A stretch of DNA of 64,000 bases from Kitasatospora sp. SUK 42 (lineage in GTDB: Bacteria > Actinomycetota > Actinomycetes > Streptomycetales > Streptomycetaceae): the NCBI RefSeq assembly GCF_015776785.2, contig NZ_LFMD02000003.1, forward strand, positions 969,360 to 1,033,359, read 5' to 3'. This document shows, piece after piece, positions 58,115 through 64,000 of the stretch. Made by a program: the position numbers and the translations under genes. The notes below the pieces were generated by a model. It was given only the letters and a program-made list of their open reading frames with translations, was not told the origin of the DNA and did no database searches. Numbering within the stretch: position 1 is the stretch's first letter; every line of letters starts with the position of its first letter.

Positions 58115-58975
58115 ATGCACGCCGTGACTTCTGCTGATCATGTCCCTGACCGCGCCCTGCTCGACGAGATCGAGCGCTACTACGACGCCGTGCCCCGCAG
58201 CGCCGCCTGTGCCGAGGACTTCGGCCCGCTGACCCTGTTCGTCCGCGAGGGCGCCGGCTGGCCGTACTACGCCCGTCCGAAGCTCGGCCACGACGGTCCG
58301 CCCGCCACCGCCGAGGACGTCCGCCGGGTCCTGGACCGGCAGCGGGCGCTGGGCGCGCCGGAGGCCTTCGAGTGGGTGGCCGAGCGGAACCCCGAGCTGC
58401 GCGCGGCGGTGGAGGCGGCCGGGCTGACGGTGCACGCGCACCCGCTGCTGGTGCTGGGCCCGCTGGACGGTCCGGTCCCGACGCCGGACCTCCCGGAGCG
58501 GGTGGCGGTACGGGTGCTGGCCGCGGACGCGCCGGAGCTGGCGGCGGCGGTGGCCGTCCCGCACCTGGCCTTCGCCGACCCCGGCACCGCCGTCGGCCCG
58601 GCCGGCGCGGTCGAACTGGCAGCGGCGGTGGCGGAGTTGGCGGCCGAGGGCGCGGTGGCGAGGATCGCGCAGCGGATCACCGACGGCACCACCGTGCTGG
58701 CCGCCGCGCTGGACGGCGGCGAGGCGCTGTGCGCGGGCCAGCACAACCCGGTGGGCCCGGTCACCGAGGTGGTCGGGGTGGGGACGCTCCCGTCCGCGCG
58801 CCGCCGAGGCCTGGGCCTCGCGGTCACCTCGGCCCTGGTGGCGCAGGCCCGGGCCGGCGGCGTACGGACGGTGTTCCTGTCCGCCGCCGACGAGGACGTC
58901 GCCCGGATCTACCGCCGGGCCGGCTTCCGACCGTTCGCGACGGCCCTCATCGCGGAGCCCGCCCCCTCGGCCTAG
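58115..58975 (+). CDS. GNAT-family N-acetyltransferase
   Basis: 286 residues from ATG 58115 (GTG 58124 also possible; no ribosome site for either). The first half (about 10-130) is a poorly conserved GNAT-like repeat; the second half has the acetyl-CoA site VVGVGTLPSARRRGLGLAVTSALV, with the RRxGxG/A signature, and AGFRPF near the end. Substrate unknown. The TAG stop is inside the first unit of a 19-bp tandem repeat. It is divergent from the RlmA gene. Confidence 0.88.
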   Translation: MHAVTSADHVPDRALLDEIERYYDAVPRSAACAEDFGPLTLFVREGAGWPYYARPKLGHDGPPATAEDVRRVLDRQRALGAPEAFEWVAERNPELRAAVEAAGLTVHAHPLLVLGPLDGPVPTPDLPERVAVRVLAADAPELAAAVAVPHLAFADPGTAVGPAGAVELAAAVAELAAEGAVARIAQRITDGTTVLAAALDGGEALCAGQHNPVGPVTEVVGVGTLPSARRRGLGLAVTSALVAQARAGGVRTVFLSAADEDVARIYRRAGFRPFATALIAEPAPSA

Positions 58976-59010
58976 GCCCGCCCCCTCGGCCTAGGCCCGC
59001 CCCCTCGGCC
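58957..59010. repeat. 19-bp tandem repeat across the GNAT stop codon
   Basis: GCCCGCCCCCTCGGCCTAG at 58957-58975 and 58976-58994, and a shorter third copy to 59010. The TAG of the first unit is the stop codon of the acetyltransferase gene. Confidence 0.85.
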
Positions 59011-59093
59011 ACGCCCGCCGAGCCCGGGCCCGCCCGGTCCAGGCCCGCCCAGCCCGATCCTGAGCTCGCCCGGCCCGGGCAGGAAGCAGCAGG

Positions 59094-59522
59094 TCAGTCG
59101 TCGTCCTCGTCCTCGTCGTCCGCCCCGCTGACGCCCTCCTCCTCGGCCTCGTCCACCACCCACGCCGCCAACCGCTCCGCGACCCCGGACACGCCCAGCC
59201 GCCCCTCCCGGATGGCCCGGGAGAGGCTGCGCACCTCGCGGGCGGTGGTGGCGACGGTGCAACCGCTGGCGACGAGGTAGGCGTAGGCGACGGCGGTCGC
59301 GAAGAGCTCGTTGGTCTTCTCCAGGGCGGGGACCCGGATCAACTGGTGCATCAACGCGGCGGCGCGGTCCTGCGGCTCGGGGTAGACGGCGATGTCGAAG
59401 ATCTCGGCCTGGTGCCGGGTGACGGCCGCGAGCAGCGAGCCGTAGTCGGTGACCTGCGGGTCACCGGGCGTGTACTGCTCGGCGGTCATGAGCAGCCACG
59501 AGAGGTCGACCTCCAGCTTCAA
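59094..59522 (-). CDS. Fic/Doc-like toxin of a toxin-antitoxin system
   Basis: 142 residues from TTG 59522, overlapping the antitoxin stop as TTGA. LSWLLMTAEQYTPGDPQVTDYGSL is the start seen in Streptomyces proteins annotated as Fic-family toxins. The Fic core is degenerate: MHQLIRVPALEKTNELFATAVAYAYL keeps the His and an Asn but not the HxFx(D/E)GNxR form. Either a diverged AMP- or phosphotransferase, or an inactive one. The C-terminus ends in a string of Asp/Glu. Confidence 0.75.
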   Translation of the reverse strand: MKLEVDLSWLLMTAEQYTPGDPQVTDYGSLLAAVTRHQAEIFDIAVYPEPQDRAAALMHQLIRVPALEKTNELFATAVAYAYLVASGCTVATTAREVRSLSRAIREGRLGVSGVAERLAAWVVDEAEEEGVSGADDEDEDDD

Positions 59523-59755
59523 CGGCGCACGTCCTGGAGCTCGCCCGGCTCCCCGAACTCGGCGAGGAAGGCCGTCTCGTACTCCTTCATGAACTGGGCG
59601 GCGGCGTCGACGAAGGCCCGTCCGGACTCGCCCATGTCCTGCTGGACCAGGCGCTCGATGTACTGGTTCATGCTGATCCCCTGCTGCTCAGCCCGTTCCC
59701 GGGCCATCTCCGCGGTCGTGGCGTCCACTCGGACGTTCAGCTGCTTCTTGCCCAT
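59519..59755 (-). CDS. Ribbon-helix-helix antitoxin
   Basis: 78 residues from ATG 59755. KKQLNVRVDATTAEMARERAEQQ is a ribbon strand plus helix A, and GISMNQYIERLVQQDM helix B of a ribbon-helix-helix domain; the tail (FVDAAAQFMKEYETAFLAEFGE) would neutralise the toxin. Coupled to the toxin. A 20-bp operator dyad lies 10 bp before the ATG, so auto-repression is likely. A TTG at 59764 is an alternative start. Confidence 0.82.
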   Translation of the reverse strand: MGKKQLNVRVDATTAEMARERAEQQGISMNQYIERLVQQDMGESGRAFVDAAAQFMKEYETAFLAEFGEPGELQDVRR

Positions 59756-59765
59756 GCCGTTCAAG

Positions 59766-59785
59766 CTAGCGCTGAAGCGCTAGCG
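59766..59785. promoter_or_regulatory. Perfect dyad operator of the toxin-antitoxin pair
   Basis: GCTAGCGCTGAAGCGCTAGC has perfect 9-bp arms and a GA centre. It covers the leader just upstream of the antitoxin start. It also contains two CTAG tetramers, which are rare in high-GC genomes. Confidence 0.75.
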
Positions 59786-59863
59786 CAACAAGGGCGCACG
59801 CGCACCGCCCGAACACCTCGTGCACGCCCCCGTGCAACCTGCCCGTCATCCGCGGCCACGACA

Positions 59864-59914
59864 CCCGTGAGGGCCGCGCCCGCAGCAGGATGCCGCGCGC
59901 GTGGCCCTCACGGG
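59864..59914 (-). terminator. Collagenase terminator
   Basis: CCCGTGAGGGCC (59864-59875) and GGCCCTCACGGG (59903-59914), a perfect 12-bp stem with a longer loop, ending 18 bp after the collagenase stop. Confidence 0.65.
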
Positions 59915-59931
59915 AAGGGGGAGGTGCCGGA

Positions 59932-62541
59932 TCAGAACTGGGTGCTGACCGTCACCCCGCTGAAGTCGGTCTTCGCGTAGAGGCTGACGTAGCGGTAGCC
60001 GGCCGTCGGGTTGGTCACGGTGATGCTCTGGGTGGTCCCGGAGTTGGTCGACGAGGCGGTGTAGGCGCTCGGCGAGGCCCAGGTGCCGTCGTTGTAGTAC
60101 AGGTAGGCGGTGCCGGTGCCCCCGGAGGTGGTGATCTTCAGGGTGCTGGTGCCGGCCGGCAGGTAGACGTACAGGTAGTCCAGGTTGCCGGCGGTGGCGG
60201 AGAGGTTGGCGCGGGAGCAGTTCTGGCCGAGCGCGTCGGTGCGCGGGTCGGAGCAGGTCGGCAGGGTGCCGCCGCCGCTGCCGCCGGCGGTCACGGTGAC
60301 CGAGGCCGGGGTGCTGGCGGTCTTGCCGGTGTTGTCGGTGACGGTGAGCGCGACGGTGTAGGTGCCGGTGGCCGCGTAGGTGTGGGTCGGGTTCTGCTGG
60401 TCGGAGGCGCTGCCGTCGCCGAAGGTCCAGTGCCAGGCGGTGATCTGGCCGGCGCCGGTCTGGACGGACTTGTCGGTCAGGGTGACGGTCTGGCCGTTCA
60501 CGGACTGGCTGAACAGCGCGGTCGGGCCGGCCGCGTAGCAGGCGCCGCCGGCGCAGGCGTCGAGCCAGGCGTCGAAGTCGGCGTCGTAGCCGGTGCCGAT
60601 GTTGTTGTAGACCGCGTAGCCGCCCTGGTAGTCACCGGTGCGGAAGTGCCCGAGCATGTTGTAGATGTCGGCCGGGTGCTTCTCGAACATGTACCGGACG
60701 GCGAGGTAGCCCCACGGGTAGGTGCGCACCGAGTCCGAGTTGCCGTACGTGTTCTGGAAGACGGTGCTGAGCTTGTACGTGTGCTTGGCGGCCTCCGACA
60801 TCGCCTGGGTGTCGGTGGTACCGCGGTACGCGTAGGACTCGTACTCGGCGACGCCCTCGATCCACCAGATGTCCGGGACGGAGATCTCGGTGGAGAAGTT
60901 GCCCTTCATGTCGTAGATGTTGTCGAGGTAGTGCGTGTACTCGTGGTTGAGGTTCCACACGTTGCCGGTGAAGCCGTCGTTCCACGACTTCTGGTACATC
61001 ACCGACACGGCCTGGTTGTTGGGGTCGGTCGGGTCCATGACGGTCTGTCCGCCGTTGTCGGTGGAGTTCCCGAAGATCGCCCAGGAGTAGGTCAGGTAGT
61101 CGGCCTGGTTGGCGAAGACCGCCAGGGTGATGGTCTTGTCGTACTGGCCGGGGATCGGGCCGTTGTCCTTCACCAGGTTGTGGAAGAAGGTGTCCTCGCC
61201 GCGCAGGCTGGCGCAGACGGCCGACAGGTCCGCGGGCGACAGGGCCTCGGTCTGGATGGTGCGGTTGTCACAGACCAGCTGGTTCGGCAGCACCGCGGCG
61301 GTCAGCTTGGCCGGCAGGTCGCAGGTGCCGTAGTACGAACACTGGCCGCCGTCGTAGTAGTTGGCCTGGAAGGCGGTGTGGACGTACAGCGGGCCGGTGA
61401 CGCCGGTGATCTGGGCGCCGTCGAGCACCGCCTTGACCTGCCCCTTGAGCGCGGCCTCGACCGACGGACCGTCACCGGCCATCCGGCCGAGGTCGTTGCC
61501 CGCGTTGACGTCCAGGTAGGAGTTCGCCGTGCCGAGCAGGTCCTTGTGGTTCAGCGCGAAGGTGCCCAGCGTGGTGCCGACGCTCGGGTCGACGCTGACG
61601 GCGTTGACGAAGTCGGTGTTCCAGTTGCCCCGCCACAGCGGCGCGGACAGCACGGCGTTGACCGACTTGAGCATCTTCGGGAACGCGTTGTACGAGCTGT
61701 TGTAGCTGTTCAGCACCTGCTTGTAGACGCCCAGGTAGTCGCCCTGCAGGTTGGCGCTGTCGGTCAGCACCAGCACCTCGTTGAGCACGGTGCCGTTGCC
61801 GTCGTTGACGTCCGTCCAGTGCGCACTGCCGAAGAAGGCGTCCAGGCCGGCCTTGGAGGCGCTGGTCAGCGCGGCGTCGTACGGGCCGACGGCGTCCGCG
61901 TTGTAGGACTGCACGTACCAGCCGGCCCTCAGGAAGAGCACGAGCTGCAGGATGTTCGCCGAGTTGTCGCCGGTGTAGTTGGCCGCCAGGTTCTGGAAGG
62001 CGCCGGCGACGGCCAGCATCTTCGGTTCCTTGAAGATGTTGCCCGCATCGGTGCCGGTGACGTTGAACAGCGTGTTGACGCAGTCCGGGGTCGAGCCCTC
62101 GATGAAGGAGACCAGGTCGGCCCCGCTGCGGCTGCCGAAGTCGGCCGGGGCGCAGCTCTGCGCGGTGGCGGCGGCCGCACCGGCGGTGGCGGCGGAACGG
62201 GCGGCGGCGACCGGCTTCGCCGGGGGCGTCTGCTGCCGGGCGGGCCGGGGCGCGATCTGCACGGCGGTGCCGGCCGGCTGGCCCATCACGACCTGGCCGA
62301 GCACCGCCGGCGGCACCGGCTTGGCGGCGGGGGCGACGGACTCGGACGGGTCGGCCGCGAGGAAGGCCCCGAGCGGCTTGGGGACGACCTTGGCCGGATC
62401 GGTCGCCGCCGGTCGGGCGGTGGCGCCGGTCGCGGCGGTGGCGGTGGCGGCGAGCGCCGGGACCGGCAGCAGCGTGGCGGCGGTGGCGCAGCCCGCGACG
62501 AGGCCGGCCATGAGGGTGGGGAGGGGTATGCGAAGGCGCAC
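59932..62541 (-). CDS. Secreted M9-type collagenase with PKD and PPC domains
   Basis: 869 residues from a GTG with AGGAGAAGGG upstream. Signal peptide (about 1-31), an Ala/Pro-rich propeptide-like part to about 128, a collagenase activator-type domain, then the peptidase with zinc motif HEYTH at 533-537 and third ligand E562 in WIEGVAEYESY. One PKD domain (about 680-765, WTFGDGSASDQQNPTHTYAATG in part FGDGSASDQQNPTHTY) and a C-terminal pre-peptidase/PPC-type domain follow; both usually help binding to collagen. The LysR gene just upstream in the same direction may control it. Confidence 0.92.
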   Translation of the reverse strand: MRLRIPLPTLMAGLVAGCATAATLLPVPALAATATAATGATARPAATDPAKVVPKPLGAFLAADPSESVAPAAKPVPPAVLGQVVMGQPAGTAVQIAPRPARQQTPPAKPVAAARSAATAGAAAATAQSCAPADFGSRSGADLVSFIEGSTPDCVNTLFNVTGTDAGNIFKEPKMLAVAGAFQNLAANYTGDNSANILQLVLFLRAGWYVQSYNADAVGPYDAALTSASKAGLDAFFGSAHWTDVNDGNGTVLNEVLVLTDSANLQGDYLGVYKQVLNSYNSSYNAFPKMLKSVNAVLSAPLWRGNWNTDFVNAVSVDPSVGTTLGTFALNHKDLLGTANSYLDVNAGNDLGRMAGDGPSVEAALKGQVKAVLDGAQITGVTGPLYVHTAFQANYYDGGQCSYYGTCDLPAKLTAAVLPNQLVCDNRTIQTEALSPADLSAVCASLRGEDTFFHNLVKDNGPIPGQYDKTITLAVFANQADYLTYSWAIFGNSTDNGGQTVMDPTDPNNQAVSVMYQKSWNDGFTGNVWNLNHEYTHYLDNIYDMKGNFSTEISVPDIWWIEGVAEYESYAYRGTTDTQAMSEAAKHTYKLSTVFQNTYGNSDSVRTYPWGYLAVRYMFEKHPADIYNMLGHFRTGDYQGGYAVYNNIGTGYDADFDAWLDACAGGACYAAGPTALFSQSVNGQTVTLTDKSVQTGAGQITAWHWTFGDGSASDQQNPTHTYAATGTYTVALTVTDNTGKTASTPASVTVTAGGSGGGTLPTCSDPRTDALGQNCSRANLSATAGNLDYLYVYLPAGTSTLKITTSGGTGTAYLYYNDGTWASPSAYTASSTNSGTTQSITVTNPTAGYRYVSLYAKTDFSGVTVSTQF

Positions 62542-62635
62542 TGGTGTGGGCCCTTCTCCTGTGGGGGAAGTGCTGGACGACTACCGAGGCATGGGGGAAC
62601 GCGACATGACTCTGCCAGCGACGATCCATCAGAAC

Positions 62636-62658
62636 AATGTCACAGGTCATATGACATT
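62636..62658. promoter_or_regulatory. Inverted repeat upstream of the collagenase gene
   Basis: AATGTCA at 62636-62642 and TGACATT at 62652-62658, perfect 7-bp arms 9 bp apart. It lies about 95-115 bp before the collagenase start, where LysR sites usually are. The TGACAT half-site recurs upstream of the LysR gene. Confidence 0.5.
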
Positions 62659-62782
62659 TCTGAGGCCGGCCATAACACGGCCCATAACACGGCGCCACGA
62701 ACCGGCACCACGAACCGGCAGCACGCCCCCGCGCCGCGGACCGCCGAACAACTCCCACCTGTGCAGGAGACTTGACGCCCGG

Positions 62783-63742
62783 TTACGACCTGCTCGACCG
62801 GTAGGTCCGCGCAGCCCAGGCCTGGAACGCCGGTGCCGCCGCGATCAGGTCCCGGTACGCCGAGGCCGCCGCGCCGAACAGGGTCTCCACCACGTCCGCG
62901 CCCACCGCCGCCGAGCGCCAGGCCAACAGGTAGCGGACCCAGATCGGGGTCCCGGCGAGCGGCTTGACCACCACCTCGGCGAGCTGCCGGGTGGTCGCCT
63001 GGACGACGGAGATCCCGAGACCGGCGGCGACCATCTCCTGGAGCTCCAGCCGGCCGCCGAGGAACTCGTGGACGGTCGCCGGGGTGAACCCCGCCGACGC
63101 GCAGGCCCCGTAGAACACGCTGTGCCAGCCGGCGCCGTCGTCCGGGGTGAGGAACCAGTCCTCGTCCGCGAGGTCCGCCAGGGCGACCTCGGTGCGGTGG
63201 CGCAGCCGGTGCCCGGCCGGGAGGACCACGAAGGCGGGCTCGGTGACGATCCCGCGATGCGCCACGACGGGCGAGTGGCGCAGCTCCCGGCCCGGGTAGT
63301 CCACGGCCACCGCGGCATCCGCCTCGCCCCGCTCCAGCAGGTCGACGATGTCCGAGGAGCGGTAGACGGAGGTCACCGTGAGGTGCTGGTCGGGCCGCTG
63401 CTGCCGGGTCCTGGTGACCAGCGAGGGCAGGATCGGCGAGATGGTCGCGGCCAGCCGCAGGTCCCGACGGGCCGGCCCGTCCAGGGGCTCCGTACGGCGG
63501 CCCAGGACGTCGGCGCGGGAGAGCAGGTCGCGCGCGGCGGCCACCACCTCGACCCCGAAACAGGTCGGCACGACCCCGGCGGTGGTGCGTTCGAACAGCG
63601 GCGCGCCCAGGTGGCGTTCGATCCGGCGCAGCTGGGTACTGGTCGCCGGCTGTGAGGCGCCCAGCAGGACGGCGGCCCGGCCGACGCTCCCGGTGTCGGC
63701 GATGGTGCACAGCACCCTCAGGTGCCGCAGCTCCAGCTCCAT
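62783..63742 (-). CDS. LysR-family transcriptional regulator
   Basis: 319 residues. The N-terminal winged HTH is typical: LRHLRVLCTIADTGSVGRAAVLLGASQPATSTQLRRIERHLGAPLFER (about 5-52). A periplasmic-protein-like effector domain follows (from about 92). ATG with GGGGAG upstream. The collagenase gene follows on the same strand after 241 bp. A perfect 12-bp dyad lies upstream of the gene. The effector is unknown; the position suggests control of the collagenase. Confidence 0.93.
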   Translation of the reverse strand: MELELRHLRVLCTIADTGSVGRAAVLLGASQPATSTQLRRIERHLGAPLFERTTAGVVPTCFGVEVVAAARDLLSRADVLGRRTEPLDGPARRDLRLAATISPILPSLVTRTRQQRPDQHLTVTSVYRSSDIVDLLERGEADAAVAVDYPGRELRHSPVVAHRGIVTEPAFVVLPAGHRLRHRTEVALADLADEDWFLTPDDGAGWHSVFYGACASAGFTPATVHEFLGGRLELQEMVAAGLGISVVQATTRQLAEVVVKPLAGTPIWVRYLLAWRSAAVGADVVETLFGAAASAYRDLIAAAPAFQAWAARTYRSSRS

Positions 63743-64000
63743 GGCTCTCCCCCTCGCACCGCGGCCCGGCCCTCCCGGCCGGCGGCGCCGGGCGGCTGCC
63801 GCCGAGGAGGGTGCAACAGCACACCTGACATGTCAGCGGCTTACCTTCGCCCCGGCGATTTGCCTCGTCAAGCCCCCCTCCCGGGGGCCGACGGCGGTGC
63901 CGGCGCCACCTTTACCAGGGCATTGCGACCCCCTGACCAACCCCTGACCGCCCCCGGCCGCCCCCGGCCGCCCCCGGCCCGGCCCGGCCCGGCCCCGCCC
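63743..64000. other. Region upstream of the LysR gene with palindrome and C/G repeats
   Basis: No gene supported. It holds CTGACATGTCAG (63825-63836) and, from about 63945 to the end of the window, degenerate repeats of CCCCCGGCCG and GGCCC. Confidence 0.5.
63825..63836. promoter_or_regulatory. Perfect 12-bp palindrome upstream of the LysR gene
   Basis: CTGACATGTCAG, about 83 bp before the LysR start. It may be the autoregulatory LysR site; its TGACAT half-site matches the inverted repeat before the collagenase. Confidence 0.45.

Noticed and set aside
63945..64000. Repeats at the right end as a CRISPR array
   Set aside because: The units are 5-10 bp C/G-rich and contiguous, without spacers.

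Overview
The window reads as chromosomal DNA of a high-GC actinomycete of the family Streptomycetaceae (Streptomyces or Kitasatospora). GC content is very high, GTG, TTG and even CTG starts are frequent, AT-rich patches are limited to promoters, and the gene order mreBCD-mrdA-rodA / ndk / folC / valS / clpX / clpP2 / clpP1 / tig is the one known from Streptomyces. Two tRNA genes are present. No rRNA gene, insertion sequence, prophage or CRISPR array was seen.

Layout. 1-2.4 kb: a divergon end with two radical-SAM linked genes on the minus strand, separated by a strong hairpin. 2.9-6.7 kb: an M14 peptidase, an SGNH hydrolase and a MarR-nitroreductase pair. 6.7-15.6 kb: the elongation and cell-wall operon (mreB, mreC, mreD, PBP2, RodA), ndk, a DUF4233 gene and folC. 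15.7-20.7 kb: an apparent insertion between folC and valS, holding a processive-type GT2 synthase, a UDP-GlcNAc 2-epimerase, a secreted GH18 chitinase with a DasR-type operator, and an unknown gene. 21-29.3 kb: valS, a Pro/Tyr/Gln-rich membrane protein, clpX, clpP2, clpP1 (with a ClgR-type box) and tig. 29.5-31.7 kb: tRNA-Pro, tRNA-Gly, and small lineage-restricted genes. 32.3-39.4 kb: a SpoIIE-type phosphatase, rpiB, bioY, an amino acid permease and pepN. 39.4-45.5 kb: a second GH18 chitinase with a near-perfect DasR site, aconitase preceded by iron boxes and two palindromes, a Cu/Zn-SOD-like secreted protein, and argF. 45.6-49.9 kb: the Hen1-Pnkp RNA repair operon. 50-54 kb: dapD, DUF6087, and the RNA polymerase recycling ATPase HelR under a rifamycin-associated element. 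54-59.8 kb: small unknown genes, a translationally coupled ATPase/MazG-like pair, an RlmA-type rRNA methyltransferase, a GNAT enzyme and a Fic-like toxin-antitoxin pair. 59.9-63.7 kb: a secreted M9-type collagenase and a LysR regulator.

How the parts work together. Cell-wall elongation (Mre/PBP2/RodA), translation (valS, tRNAs, tig) and proteolysis (ClpXP1P2) form the conserved core. Chitin use appears twice, both times under a DasR-type operator. Stress and antibiotic handling is represented by Hen1-Pnkp (repair of cleaved RNA), HelR (rescue of rifamycin-bound polymerase), the RlmA-type methyltransferase and aconitase under iron and MarR-type control. The least explained parts are the GT2-epimerase pair with a perfect 19-bp dyad in its divergent promoter, the GTGA-coupled ATPase/nucleotide-pyrophosphohydrolase pair, a tandem DnaA-box pair at 55.1 kb, and the LysR/collagenase region with matching TGACAT half-sites.
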